A stretch of DNA of 64,000 nucleotides from Methylobacterium bullatum (GTDB taxonomy: Bacteria; Pseudomonadota; Alphaproteobacteria; Rhizobiales; Beijerinckiaceae). The DNA is taken from the NCBI GenBank assembly GCA_902712845.1, contig LR743504.1:3508001-3572000 (forward strand). Reading direction: 5' to 3'. Numbering within the stretch: the first letter of the stretch is position 1; every line of letters begins with the position of its first letter. A program made the translations under genes and the position numbers. Positions 48,973 to 59,228 of the stretch are shown piece by piece. A model generated the notes under the pieces. The model saw nothing but the letters and a program-made list of their open reading frames with translations, ran no database searches and had not been told where the DNA came from.

Positions 48973-51708
48973 ATGATGGACAAGACCTTCGATCCCGCCG
49001 CCGTCGAGGCGCGCATCGCGTCCGCCTGGGAGGCGGGTGACGCCTTCAAGGCCGGCCGGCCGGAGCGCGCGGATGCCCGGCCCTTCACCATGGTGATCCC
49101 GCCGCCGAACGTCACCGGCAGCCTGCATATGGGCCACGCCCTCAACAACACCCTGCAGGACATCCTCTGCCGGTTCGAGCGCATGCGCGGGCGCGACGTG
49201 CTGTGGCAGCCGGGCACGGACCATGCGGGCATCGCCACCCAGATGGTGGTGGAGCGCCGCCTCGCCGAGGCGAAGGAGCCGGGCCGGCGCGAGCTCGGCC
49301 GCGAGGCCTTCGTCGAGAAGGTCTGGGCCTGGAAGGCCGAATCCGGCGGGGCCATCGTCAACCAGCTGAAGCGGCTTGGCGCCTCCTGCGACTGGTCGCG
49401 CGAGCGCTTCACCATGGGCCTGTCCGGCCAGCCCGACGACCAGATGGTCCGCGCCGTCACCAAGACCTTCGTCGATCTCCACGCGCAGGGGCTGATCTAC
49501 CGCGACAAGCGCCTCGTGAACTGGGACCCGAAGTTCCAGACCGCGATCTCCGACCTCGAAGTGCTCCAGGTCGAGGTGAAGGGCCATCTCTGGCACTTCG
49601 ATTATCCCATCGTCGACGAGGCGGGCGCCGAGACCGGCGAGGTCATCACGGTGGCCACCACCCGCCCCGAGACCATGCTCGGCGACACGGCGGTGGCGGT
49701 CCATCCGGACGACGAGCGCTACACCCATCTCGTCGGCAAGCATGTGCGCCTGCCGCTGGTCGGCCGCCTCATCCCCATCGTCGCCGACACCTATTCGGAC
49801 CCGGAGAAGGGCACCGGCGCGGTCAAGATCACGCCCGCGCACGACTTCAACGATTTCGAGGTGGGCAAGCGGGCCGGCTGCACGCCGATTAACATCCTGG
49901 ATACGGAAGCGCGCATAACCCTCGACGGAAACACGGCTTTTCTGAAGGACTCGAACCCGGAGCCGGAGGCCCTGGCCCTGCACGGCCTCGACCGGTTCGA
50001 GGCGAGGAAGCGCGTCGTCGCCCTGATGGAGGCGCGCGAGCGGCTGCGGCTCACCGAGCCCAACACCCATGCGGTGCCCCATGGCGACCGTTCGAACGTG
50101 GTCATCGAGCCCTACCTCACGGACCAATGGTACGTGAACGTGAAGCCCCTGGCCGAGCGCGCGCTGCAGGCGGTGCGCGACGGGCAAACCCGTTTCGTTC
50201 CGGAGAACTACGAGCGGACCTTCTTCCAGTGGCTGGAGAACATCGAGCCGTGGTGCATCTCGCGCCAGCTCTGGTGGGGCCACCAGATCCCGGTCTGGTA
50301 TGATGACGAGGGCGGCATCTTCGTGGCATCCAGCGAGGTCGAGGCGCAGGCACAGGCCGATGCGAAGCACGGCCGCACCGTCGCCCTGCGCCGTGACGAG
50401 GACGTCCTCGACACGTGGTTCTCCTCCGCCCTGTGGCCGTTCTCGACGCTCGGCTGGCCCGACGCGACGCCCGAACTCGACCGCTACTATCCCACCGACA
50501 CCCTGGTCACCGGCAAGGACATCATCTTCTTCTGGGTCGCCCGGATGATGATGCTCGGCCTCCACGTCACCGACCGGGTGCCGTTCGCTACGGTCTATCT
50601 CCACACCCTGGTGCGCGATGCCTCCGGCGCCAAGATGTCGAAGTCGAAGGGCAACGTCGTCGATCCCCTCGGTTTGATCGATCAGTACGGGGCGGATGCC
50701 CTGCGCTTCACCCTTGCCGCCATGGCCGCGCAGGGCAGGGACATCAAGCTCGCGGTGAACCGTGTCGAGGGCTACCGCAACTTCGCGACCAAGCTCTGGA
50801 ACGCCTCGCGTTTCGCCGAGATGAACGGCTGCGTACTCCGCGCCGATTACCGCCCAGAGGCCGCCACCGAGACCCTCAACCGCTGGGCGCTGGGCGAGGC
50901 CGCACGCGCCGTGGCCGAGGTGACGGCGGCGCTCGACGCCTACCGCTTCAACGACGCGGCGGCGGCCGCCTACCGCTTCGTCTGGAATATTTTTTGTGAT
51001 TGGTATCTCGAACTGGCCAAGCCGGTGCTTCAAGGCGAGAGCGTCGATGCCGGCCTCAAGGCCGAGACGCAGGCCACGGTGGCGTTCCTCATCGACCAGA
51101 TCGCCAAGCTGCTGCACCCGTTCATGCCGTTCCTCACCGAGGAGCTCTGGGCGATCAAGGGCGAGGGCATCGCCGAGCGCGGGCTCCTGGCGCTGGCGCC
51201 CTGGCCCGACCTGTCGGGGCTGGCGGATGCGAGGGCCGAAGCCGAGATCGGCTGGGTGGTGGACCTCGTCTCGGAGATCCGCTCCGCCCGCTCGGAGACC
51301 AACGTGCCGGCCGGCGCCCAGATTCCCCTGGTCATCGTCGGCGCCGACGAAGCCCTGCGGGCGCGGGCGGCGCAGTGGCAGGACACGCTCCTGCGCCTCG
51401 CCCGCCTGTCGGAGATTTCCTTCGCCGAGACCGCGCCGAAGAACGCGGTCCAGCTGCTGGTGCGCGGCTCGGTGGCGGCGCTGCCCCTGGAGGGCATCGT
51501 CGACCTCAAGGCCGAGGTCGCCCGCCTGAACAAGGAAGCGGTGAAGGCGGCCTCCGAGATCGGTAAGATCGAGGCCAAGCTCGGCAATGCCGACTTCCTC
51601 GCCCGCGCGCCCGACGAGGTGGTGGACGAGCAGCGCGAGCGCCGCGACGCGGAAGCCGCTCGGCTCGAGAAGATCCGCGAGGCCCTGGCGCGGTTGTCGG
51701 ACGCGTGA
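48973..51708 (+). CDS. valS: Valine-tRNA ligase
   Basis: A 911-residue class I aminoacyl-tRNA synthetase. PPNVTGSLHMGHALN (about 44-58) includes the HIGH-type motif, GAKMSKSKGNVVDPL near residue 554 is the KMSKS loop, and WQPGTDHAGIATQMVVE is specific for ValRS. The connective-peptide editing domain carries TTRPETMLGDTAVAVHPDD. A C-terminal coiled coil (LKAEVARLNKEAVKAASEIG) is the usual ValRS tRNA-binding arm. Position after popZ is the standard Hyphomicrobiales order. Confidence 0.97.
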   Translation: MMDKTFDPAAVEARIASAWEAGDAFKAGRPERADARPFTMVIPPPNVTGSLHMGHALNNTLQDILCRFERMRGRDVLWQPGTDHAGIATQMVVERRLAEAKEPGRRELGREAFVEKVWAWKAESGGAIVNQLKRLGASCDWSRERFTMGLSGQPDDQMVRAVTKTFVDLHAQGLIYRDKRLVNWDPKFQTAISDLEVLQVEVKGHLWHFDYPIVDEAGAETGEVITVATTRPETMLGDTAVAVHPDDERYTHLVGKHVRLPLVGRLIPIVADTYSDPEKGTGAVKITPAHDFNDFEVGKRAGCTPINILDTEARITLDGNTAFLKDSNPEPEALALHGLDRFEARKRVVALMEARERLRLTEPNTHAVPHGDRSNVVIEPYLTDQWYVNVKPLAERALQAVRDGQTRFVPENYERTFFQWLENIEPWCISRQLWWGHQIPVWYDDEGGIFVASSEVEAQAQADAKHGRTVALRRDEDVLDTWFSSALWPFSTLGWPDATPELDRYYPTDTLVTGKDIIFFWVARMMMLGLHVTDRVPFATVYLHTLVRDASGAKMSKSKGNVVDPLGLIDQYGADALRFTLAAMAAQGRDIKLAVNRVEGYRNFATKLWNASRFAEMNGCVLRADYRPEAATETLNRWALGEAARAVAEVTAALDAYRFNDAAAAAYRFVWNIFCDWYLELAKPVLQGESVDAGLKAETQATVAFLIDQIAKLLHPFMPFLTEELWAIKGEGIAERGLLALAPWPDLSGLADARAEAEIGWVVDLVSEIRSARSETNVPAGAQIPLVIVGADEALRARAAQWQDTLLRLARLSEISFAETAPKNAVQLLVRGSVAALPLEGIVDLKAEVARLNKEAVKAASEIGKIEAKLGNADFLARAPDEVVDEQRERRDAEAARLEKIREALARLSDA

Positions 51709-52427
51709 TCCTGCGCCGGCTGGGCCAGGGCCTCGCCGGCCTGTTGGCCCTCCTCGTCCTCGTCGCGATCGTCACGGCGAGGCCCGGCGACCCGGCGCTC
51801 TATCCCGCTCCCGACGACGACTCAGAAAAAATCGAACTCGTCAGCCACGGCTGGCATTCGGGTCTCGTGATCCCGCGCGAAGCCCTCACCGGGGAGGGCA
51901 CCGGCACGGCTTTGCGGAGCATCGCCACCCGCTTCCGGGCCTATCCGGGGATCGAGTTCGGCTGGGGCGAGGCCCGCTTCTACCGGGCGACGCCGACCCT
52001 GGCGCAGTTCGACCTGCGCCTCGCCCTCGAAGCCCTGTTCACCCCCGGCGGCCGCGACGGCGTCGTCCAGGTGGTGGGCCTCGAAGACGATACCCGCACG
52101 AGCTTCCCCCATTCGGATATCGTCCCCATCCGGGTCTCGAAGGCCGGCCTCGCCCGTCTGCTCACCCGCCTCGACGCGAGCTTCCGCCTCGCCGACAACG
52201 TCCCCATCGAGGGCGGCCCCGGTCTCTACGGGCCGAGCCTGTTCTACGAAGGGCAGGGCCGCTTCAGCGCCGCCAACGTCTGCAACCACTGGGCCGCCCG
52301 CCTCCTCAACGCCGCCGGCCTGCCGATCACGCCGGTCCTCGACACGCACCCGGCGGGGTTGTTGCTGGATCTGAAGTGGCGGGCGGGGGTGAGGGCAACC
52401 TCCTTCCATGCGCTGCCGGATCGATGA
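51705..52427 (+). CDS. TIGR02117/DUF2459 family protein
   Basis: A 240-residue protein starting at the GTG overlapping the valS stop. One N-terminal membrane helix (GLAGLLALLVLVAIVTARPG) precedes a periplasmic domain with IELVSHGWHSGLVIPREAL, EFGWGEARFYRATPT and NVCNHWAARLL. The His/Cys/Asn pattern suggests an NlpC/P60-like hydrolase fold, but activity is unproven. Members have been linked to polyhydroxyalkanoate gene neighbourhoods; none is seen here. Confidence 0.82.
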   Translation: MILRRLGQGLAGLLALLVLVAIVTARPGDPALYPAPDDDSEKIELVSHGWHSGLVIPREALTGEGTGTALRSIATRFRAYPGIEFGWGEARFYRATPTLAQFDLRLALEALFTPGGRDGVVQVVGLEDDTRTSFPHSDIVPIRVSKAGLARLLTRLDASFRLADNVPIEGGPGLYGPSLFYEGQGRFSAANVCNHWAARLLNAAGLPITPVLDTHPAGLLLDLKWRAGVRATSFHALPDR

Positions 52428-52604
52428 GACGTTCTCAGGTCGATCTCGTCGGGGACAGGCGCTCGACTGGCCGCCTGTTGCCAGCGTGCAACATCAGATT
52501 GCAACCTGGGCATCCAGCCTACGATACTAATTGGCGAATCATGCACACCGTGATCTGTAGAGTCGCCATCTCAAATTTATAAATTTAAATACGGATTTCA
52601 ATAA

Positions 52605-55600
52605 ATGCCATTAACTTACAAAGATTCAAATAATACGACGTGGAGCCTCCGTGACGATGGAGAGTTCAGAGCAATAAAAAACAACTATAATACCCACGAT
52701 TTGGGCTCAGAATCGTATTTCTACGATATAGAAAGCGGAAGTAAAGTTTTTACTCAGGCTTATTATTACTCCGATCAAGTCACAACGACACCGTCATCTC
52801 TAACAACGCCTCTCACCAGCGACGGCTTCACCATAACACGAACACTCGAAATTTTGTCGGATGGTGCGGGCCGGACCTTCCTGCGGATCGTCGATACGTT
52901 CACGAATACAAGCACGATCAACCGCTCCCTCGCCATGGACACGGTCGATGATCTCTATGCGGACAGCAATACGATCCTGTCCGCGACATCGAGCGGTGAC
53001 ACAATCTTCGCCAACGGAGACGATTGGTACGTCACCAGTGCGGCGGGTGCGTCGTATCCGTTCATTGGGCATGTGGTCTCCGGCGGCAGCCCGGATCGGC
53101 CAGTGACGGCAGCCCAGTCAGATGCCGATTCGTTCACGAGCGGATACAGCTTCGACCTCGGTGCCGGGCAATCGACGACCCTCGTGCAGTTCTACGTGGT
53201 CGCCGACACGCAGGCGGATGCGACCGCCCTGGCGACGGATCTCGCGACCCTGCCCTCCTATGCCCTCACAGGCCTGACGGAGCTCCAGATCGCTGCGATC
53301 GCCAACTATGTCACCGACGTCACCAGTGCCGTGGACGAAACCCTGGGTTCAAATCAGCGCAACCTTACCCTCACAGGCACGGACGACATCGACGGCACCG
53401 GTAACGCCCGCGACAACATCATCACCGGCAATGCGGGCGCCAACGTCCTCATCGGCCTCAATGGCAACGACACCCTCGATGGTGGCGCGGGCACCGACAG
53501 GCTCGTGGGCGGCAGGGGCAACGACCTCTACATCGTCGACCAGGCCGGGGACACGGTCGAGGAAGCCAACAACCAGGGTGTGGACACGATCAGTTCGTCC
53601 CGGAGCTTCTCCCTCGACACGAGTAGCCTCGCCTATGTGGAGAACCTGACTCTGCGCGGGGTGGCCACGGCCGCGCGCGGCAACGCCGCCGCCAACGTCC
53701 TCACCGGCAACGACCGGAACAATACCTTGTCGGGCTATGCCGGGTCCGACACGCTCGACGGCGGCGTCGGCGCCGACCGGATGAACGGCGGGACCGGCAA
53801 CGATACCTATGTGGTCGACGACACCGGCGACGTGGTGGTGGAGGCCGCGGGCGAGGGGACCGACACGGTCCGGTCGTCGGTGAGCCGCACCCTCGAGGCG
53901 AATGTCGAGAACCTCACTCTCACCGGCACCGCCATCACCGGCACGGGCAACGCCCTCGACAACGTTCTCATCGGCAACGGCGCGACCAACGTGCTGACGG
54001 GCCTGGCGGGCAACGATACCTATCACGTCGACCAGAGCGGCGATCGCGTGATCGAGGCGGCCAACGAAGGCACGGATATCGTTCGGTCGAGCGCGGTCAC
54101 GTATACTCTGTCCGCCAATGTCGAGAACCTGACCCTCACGGAGGGCAGCGCCGCCATTCGCGGCGTCGGGAACAACGGCGCGAACATTCTGGCCGGCAAC
54201 AGCGGGAACAACACCCTGGACGGTCGCGGCGGCGCGGACGTCATGCGCGGCGGCACCGGCAGCGACACCTACGTGGTCGACAACGTCGCGGATTCCGTGA
54301 TCGAGAAGGCCAATGCCGGCATCGACACCGTGCAGACCGGCCTTGCAAGCTATACCCTCGGGGTGAATGTCGAGAACGGGACCTTGCTCGGCTCGGCGAC
54401 GACCCTGATCGGCAACGCTCTCGACAACACCCTCGTCGGCACGGGCGGCGCCAACACCCTCCAGGGCCAGGATGGCGACGACACCCTGCGGGGCGGCGGC
54501 GGAAACGATACGCTCGAGGGCGGCAACGGCGACGATTACCTCGTGGGGGATTCCGGCGGCCCGGAGCGCGCCGTAGCCAGCGGCACAGCCACCGTGGGCG
54601 GGACGGAGTTGACGCTGAACCTGTCGGCACCGGAGACGGGAACAGGCTCGGTGGTGCTGTCGGGCAGCATCGGGACGATCGACTTCGCCGCCGCCCCCAT
54701 CAACATCGTCTACGTCCTCGATCAATCGGGCAGCACCGCGGATCCGTTTCTCGGCTCGACCAATGTAGGGGACCGCAACGGCGACGGACTTGCCAACACC
54801 ATCCTCGACGCGGAGATCGCCTCGTTCGAAAGCCTCAACGCCTCCCTGACGGAAGCGGGCCTCGGCGGTCAGGCGAGGCTGGCCCTCGTCGCCTTCTCCG
54901 ATTACGCCGATGCGACCTTCACAGGTAATCCGGACACGGATATCGACGGCGACGGCATCGCCGACGTGGTCGAGATCCTGCGCACCGCCGAGCTCGGGGG
55001 CGGCACGAACTATACGGCGGCCCTCGAACAGACCCTGGCCTATCTCGAGAATCAGGGGTCGGGTAAGAACCTGGTCTTCTTTCTCTCCGACGGCGAGCCC
55101 AACGACCGCGACTACGAGACGACGATCCTGCCGGCCGTGCGCGCCACGGGGGAGGGCGGCACGGTGATCCGTGCCATCGGCGTGGGCGCGGATGCGGGCG
55201 AGGAGGTTCTCGATATCCTCGACGACGGAATCCTGAACGGCAGCGCCGAGATTGTGCTGAACCCCGAAGACCTCGATGCGGGCTTGACGGGCGTCCTCGG
55301 GGATGTGGCCGACGGCGCTTTCGTGGAGATCTACCGCAACGACGAACTCGTCCAAGTGATCGGGCGTGAGGAGTTCACCGTCTCGCCCCTCGGCATCGGG
55401 TTCAAGACAGGGGCGCTGGCGCTCAGCGCCTCCGGCACCGACACTTTCCGCGCGATCCTGGTCACCGCCGACCTCGACGGCACCACCGTGTCCACGACGT
55501 TGCCCGTCACCATCGGTGCGTTCGCCTCCAACGACATCCTGAACGGCGGGGCGGGCGACGACATCCTCGATGGCGGCATCGGGGCGGACCGCATGGCGGG

Positions 55601-57296
55601 CGGAGCGGACGACGACACCTACGTCGTCGACAATGCCGGCGACACGGTGACGGAGATCGCCGGCGAAGGCTTCGATTCCGTCCTCAGCCGGGTCGCGAGT
55701 TACACGCTCACCGATCAGGTCGAAAGTCTGTCGCTCGGCGTGGGAGCGCTCAACGGCACGGGCAACGCCCTCGACAACTTCCTGGGGGGCAACGAGGCCA
55801 ACAACCGACTTGTTGGCGGCGCCGGCAACGACAGCCTCTTTGGTGGCGACGGTAACGACACTTTGGACGGTGGCACGGGCGACGACGACATGGAGGGTGG
55901 CGACGGGGACGACCGCTACGTCGTCGACAGCGTCTCCGACACCGTCTTCGAGTACGAGGACAGTGGAATTGACACGCTGACGACGGTGTTCAGCACATCG
56001 CTCGGCGGCTTCGTCAGCGGCTACGCCCCGTCATCCTTCGCCTCGGATGTCGAGCGCCTCGTCCTCGGCGGGACAGTGAACCTGTTCGGCATCGGCAGCG
56101 CGGCCGACAACGACCTTCTGGGCAATTCAGGCGGCAATGCCCTGTTCGGACTCGAGGGAGACGATCTCCTGGATGGCGGCGCAGGCAACGACACGCTCGA
56201 TGGAGGGGCCGGCAACGACACCTTCATCGTCACGGAGGCCGGCGACGTGGTGATCGATGCATCGGGCTTCGACACCGTCACCTCTTCGCTCGCGACGTAT
56301 ACCCTGGGCTCCGGAATCGAGCGCCTCGTCCTGGCGGTGGCGGCCAATACGGCGACCGCGATCGGCAATGCCGCCGCCAACACCCTGGAGGGCAACGGCT
56401 TCGCCAATGTCCTCGATGGCGGGCTGGGGGCCGATATCATGTCCGGCGGACGCGGCAGCGATCGCTACCTCGTCGATGACGTACGGGACGTGGTGATCGA
56501 GGCCGCCGGGAGCGGCGCCGATACGGTGGAGGCGAGTACCAGCTTCAAGATCTCGGCCAATGTCGAGAACCTGACACTGACGGGAACCGGCAACTTCGCC
56601 GCCGCTGGCAACGACGGCAGCAATGTCCTCATCGGCAATTCCGGGGCGAACCGGATCCTGGGCCTGGCCGGCAACGATACGCTGGACGGGGGTGCGGGCA
56701 AGGATACGCTTATCGGCGGTCTCGACAACGATACCTACCTCGTCGACCATGCCGGGGATCAGGTTCTGGAAACCGTCGACCAGGGCAATGATCGCGTCGT
56801 GGCGAGCGTCAGCTTTACGCTCGCCGAGGGAAGCTCCGTGGAGACCCTGACCTTCGCCGCTTCAGTGGCTACGGCCAATCTCAATCTCACCGGAAACGCC
56901 TTCGCAAACACGCTCATCGGCAATGCCGGAAACAACACGCTCTCGGGCGGCGCCGGAATCGACATCCTTACCGGCAAATCGGGAAGCGACATCTTCGTGT
57001 TCTCGGCGACGCTCGGCAGCACCAATGTCGATCGCATCACCGACTTCTCCGTCGTCGACGACACGATCCGGCTGAGCAAAAGCGTGTTCGGCGATCTCGC
57101 CCTGGGGCAACTGGCAGAGACCGCTTTTAAGGCCATCGGTACCAATCCCCTCGATACGGACGACCGCGTGTTGTTCAACAAGGCGACGGGCGAGGTGTCC
57201 TACGACGCAGACGGGAGCGGAACCGGCCAGGCGATCCTGTTCGCCACTCTCGACAAGCCGGGGTCCCTCACATTCCAGGATTTCCTGGTGGCGTAG
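52605..57296 (+). CDS. Giant RTX calcium-binding protein with internal VWA domain, type I secretion substrate
   Basis: A 1563-residue protein without signal peptide. Residues 1-240 form an unrecognised domain rich in Thr/Ser/Tyr. From about 260 to 650 and 980 to 1480 there are modules of glycine/aspartate nonapeptides (such as GNDTLDGGAG and GGTGNDTYVVDDTGD), each followed by a VENLTLTG-like strand; about nine such strands are visible. Between them, about 700-900, is a VWA domain with MIDAS-like VYVLDQSGSTADPF. The tail (SDIFVFSATLGSTNVDRITD, ending FQDFLVA) matches type I secretion ends. Calcium would fold it outside the cell. The first 70 codons are AT-rich. An adhesin or matrix role is likely. 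Confidence 0.9.
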   Translation: MPLTYKDSNNTTWSLRDDGEFRAIKNNYNTHDLGSESYFYDIESGSKVFTQAYYYSDQVTTTPSSLTTPLTSDGFTITRTLEILSDGAGRTFLRIVDTFTNTSTINRSLAMDTVDDLYADSNTILSATSSGDTIFANGDDWYVTSAAGASYPFIGHVVSGGSPDRPVTAAQSDADSFTSGYSFDLGAGQSTTLVQFYVVADTQADATALATDLATLPSYALTGLTELQIAAIANYVTDVTSAVDETLGSNQRNLTLTGTDDIDGTGNARDNIITGNAGANVLIGLNGNDTLDGGAGTDRLVGGRGNDLYIVDQAGDTVEEANNQGVDTISSSRSFSLDTSSLAYVENLTLRGVATAARGNAAANVLTGNDRNNTLSGYAGSDTLDGGVGADRMNGGTGNDTYVVDDTGDVVVEAAGEGTDTVRSSVSRTLEANVENLTLTGTAITGTGNALDNVLIGNGATNVLTGLAGNDTYHVDQSGDRVIEAANEGTDIVRSSAVTYTLSANVENLTLTEGSAAIRGVGNNGANILAGNSGNNTLDGRGGADVMRGGTGSDTYVVDNVADSVIEKANAGIDTVQTGLASYTLGVNVENGTLLGSATTLIGNALDNTLVGTGGANTLQGQDGDDTLRGGGGNDTLEGGNGDDYLVGDSGGPERAVASGTATVGGTELTLNLSAPETGTGSVVLSGSIGTIDFAAAPINIVYVLDQSGSTADPFLGSTNVGDRNGDGLANTILDAEIASFESLNASLTEAGLGGQARLALVAFSDYADATFTGNPDTDIDGDGIADVVEILRTAELGGGTNYTAALEQTLAYLENQGSGKNLVFFLSDGEPNDRDYETTILPAVRATGEGGTVIRAIGVGADAGEEVLDILDDGILNGSAEIVLNPEDLDAGLTGVLGDVADGAFVEIYRNDELVQVIGREEFTVSPLGIGFKTGALALSASGTDTFRAILVTADLDGTTVSTTLPVTIGAFASNDILNGGAGDDILDGGIGADRMAGGADDDTYVVDNAGDTVTEIAGEGFDSVLSRVASYTLTDQVESLSLGVGALNGTGNALDNFLGGNEANNRLVGGAGNDSLFGGDGNDTLDGGTGDDDMEGGDGDDRYVVDSVSDTVFEYEDSGIDTLTTVFSTSLGGFVSGYAPSSFASDVERLVLGGTVNLFGIGSAADNDLLGNSGGNALFGLEGDDLLDGGAGNDTLDGGAGNDTFIVTEAGDVVIDASGFDTVTSSLATYTLGSGIERLVLAVAANTATAIGNAAANTLEGNGFANVLDGGLGADIMSGGRGSDRYLVDDVRDVVIEAAGSGADTVEASTSFKISANVENLTLTGTGNFAAAGNDGSNVLIGNSGANRILGLAGNDTLDGGAGKDTLIGGLDNDTYLVDHAGDQVLETVDQGNDRVVASVSFTLAEGSSVETLTFAASVATANLNLTGNAFANTLIGNAGNNTLSGGAGIDILTGKSGSDIFVFSATLGSTNVDRITDFSVVDDTIRLSKSVFGDLALGQLAETAFKAIGTNPLDTDDRVLFNKATGEVSYDADGSGTGQAILFATLDKPGSLTFQDFLVA

Positions 57297-57420
57297 CGTC
57301 CCTCTTCCCAACCTGTCCAAACCGTAATCTCGGCGACACGGGCGGGTCAGGCTGAGGTCTCTACATGGAGGGTCATGGCCCCGCTCAGCGGGGACACGAC
57401 CTTTCCGGAGAGCCCAGTCC

Positions 57421-58971
57421 ATGATCTCGTCCACCTCTCGCCTGCGCCGCAACGCCCTCGCCTCCGTCGCCGCCATCGCCATCGCGGCGACGGGAGCCGC
57501 GGGCATCGGCCTGACCCAGCCCTCCACCCCGGCCTATGCCCAGGCCCTGTCCAAGAACCCCATCGACGTGCCGGACCATCCGCCCGGCTCCTTCGCCAGC
57601 GTGGTCGACAAGGTGAAGCCCGGCGTGGTCGCCGTGAAGGTGAAGCTCGACGACAGCGCCGGCATGGATGACGATGACGGCCCCGGGCAGGGCCAGGGCC
57701 AGCAGGTTCCGCCGCAGCTGCGCGAGTTCTTCAAGCGCTTCGGCCAGGGTGGCCCAGGGCAGGGCGGCCCCGGCCAGGGCCAGGGCTTCGGCGGCCCCTC
57801 GCCCAAGCGCCAGGGGCAGCGCGGCGCCATGGGCTCGGGCTTCATCATCTCGGCCGACGGCTACGTCGTCACCAACAACCACGTGGTCGACAAGGCCAAG
57901 ACCGTGCAGGTGACGCTCGACGACAACCGCACCCTCGACGCCAAGGTCATCGGCAAGGACCCCAAAACCGACCTGGCGCTCCTCAAGATCACCGAAGGTG
58001 GCACTTTCCCCTACGTCTCGCTGGGCAAGACCGCGCCCCGTGTCGGCGATTGGGTGGTGGCGATCGGCAACCCGTTCGGCCTCGGCGGCACGGTGACGGC
58101 CGGCATCGTCTCGGCCCGTGGCCGCGACATCGGCGCCGGCCCCTATGACGACTTCCTGCAGATCGACGCGCCCATCAACAAGGGCAATTCCGGCGGCCCG
58201 ACCTTCAATGTCGGCGGCGAGGTGGTGGGCGTGAACACCGCCATCGCCTCCCCCTCCGGCGGCAGCGTGGGTCTCGCCTTCGCCATCCCGGCAGAGACCG
58301 TGCAGGCGGTGGTCGACCAGCTCCGGGCCGACGGCAAGGTGGCCCGCGGCTATCTCGGCGTGCAGGTCCAGCCGGTGACGAAGGACATCGCAGACGGCCT
58401 CGGCCTCGACAAGGCCAAGGGCGCCCTCGTCGACCACGCCGAACCCGGCACCCCGGCGGCCAAGGCCGGCCTCAAATCCGGTGACGTGATCGAATCGGTC
58501 AACGGCGCGCCAGTGAACGATGCCCGCGAATTGTCCCGCCGCATCGCCGGCCTGAAGCCCGGCGCCAAGGTGGAGCTCGCCTATCTGCGCGGTGGCAAGT
58601 CCGACACCGCCACGGTGGAGCTCGGCGCCCTGCCGAACGACCCGAAGGCGGGCAACGACAACCGCAGCAGCTCCACGAGCGACGGCCAGCCGCGCCTCGG
58701 CCTCAGCCTCGCCCCTGCCTCGCAGGTCGGTGCCGGCGACGAGGGCGTCGCGGTGATGGATGTCGATCCCGACGGTCCGGCCGCGGCCAAGGGCATCGAG
58801 CAGGGCGACATCATCCTCGATGTGGCCGGCTCCAGCGTCTCGAAGCCCTCGGAGATCGCCGAGCGCATCAAGGCGGCCGAGGCCAGCGGCCGCAAGGCCG
58901 TGCTGATGCGGGTGAAGAGCACCAAGGGCGTGACCCGCTTCGTCGCGGTGGCCCTCAACAAGGCCGGCTGA
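57421..58971 (+). CDS. degP: DegP/HtrA-family periplasmic serine protease
   Basis: A 516-residue Do-type protease. After a signal peptide (LASVAAIAIAATGAAGIGL, cleavage near AYA-Q) the trypsin-like domain has the full triad: His154 (TNNHVV), Asp184 (PKTDLALLKI) and Ser257 (NKGNSGGP). Two PDZ domains follow (about 300-390 and 425-510). Residues 88-135 are an unusual Gly/Gln/Pro-rich loop (GQGGPGQGGPGQGQG) in the place of the regulatory LA loop. A CCCCG-CTCAG-CGGGG-type hairpin lies at 57379-57393 just before the gene. It degrades and refolds damaged envelope proteins. Confidence 0.95.
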   Translation: MISSTSRLRRNALASVAAIAIAATGAAGIGLTQPSTPAYAQALSKNPIDVPDHPPGSFASVVDKVKPGVVAVKVKLDDSAGMDDDDGPGQGQGQQVPPQLREFFKRFGQGGPGQGGPGQGQGFGGPSPKRQGQRGAMGSGFIISADGYVVTNNHVVDKAKTVQVTLDDNRTLDAKVIGKDPKTDLALLKITEGGTFPYVSLGKTAPRVGDWVVAIGNPFGLGGTVTAGIVSARGRDIGAGPYDDFLQIDAPINKGNSGGPTFNVGGEVVGVNTAIASPSGGSVGLAFAIPAETVQAVVDQLRADGKVARGYLGVQVQPVTKDIADGLGLDKAKGALVDHAEPGTPAAKAGLKSGDVIESVNGAPVNDARELSRRIAGLKPGAKVELAYLRGGKSDTATVELGALPNDPKAGNDNRSSSTSDGQPRLGLSLAPASQVGAGDEGVAVMDVDPDGPAAAKGIEQGDIILDVAGSSVSKPSEIAERIKAAEASGRKAVLMRVKSTKGVTRFVAVALNKAG

Positions 58972-59019
58972 ACGAGAGCGCGAAACCTCGTCCGATACGC
59001 GAGCATCGAGGATGAAACC

Positions 59020-59049
59020 AACGCCGGCCCGTTCATTCGGGCCGGCGTT
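59020..59049 (+). terminator. Strong hairpin after degP
   Basis: AACGCCGGCCCG (59020-59031) pairs perfectly with CGGGCCGGCGTT (59038-59049) over a 6-base loop, 48 bases after the degP stop. The T-run is short, but the stem is very stable. The remaining 180 bases to the next gene have no coding potential and become AT-richer, as expected for a promoter. Confidence 0.7.
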
Positions 59050-59228
59050 GCTGCAGGCGAGCCCACTCCTAGGGCATACATTTCTGCAACACCGCATGCC
59101 CCACTGAACCGAACTACAACCTTAGGCAGCATCGACAGTTGACCGCACTCATTACCTGAAGTTTACGATCATACTTGAGATTGATTTCAGGGGTCGTAGT
59201 CGTGGATCGGGAGTGGAGCGGCGCAGCG

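Noticed and set aside
53349..55355. A 668-codon minus-strand frame over the RTX gene
   Set aside because: Its composition is that expected from the reverse of Gly/Asp-rich repeats in GC-rich DNA, there is no ribosome site, and the plus-strand gene has clear domains.
52605..57296. RTX toxin operon
   Set aside because: No acyltransferase, no hydrophobic pore region and no type I ABC/adaptor genes are adjacent.
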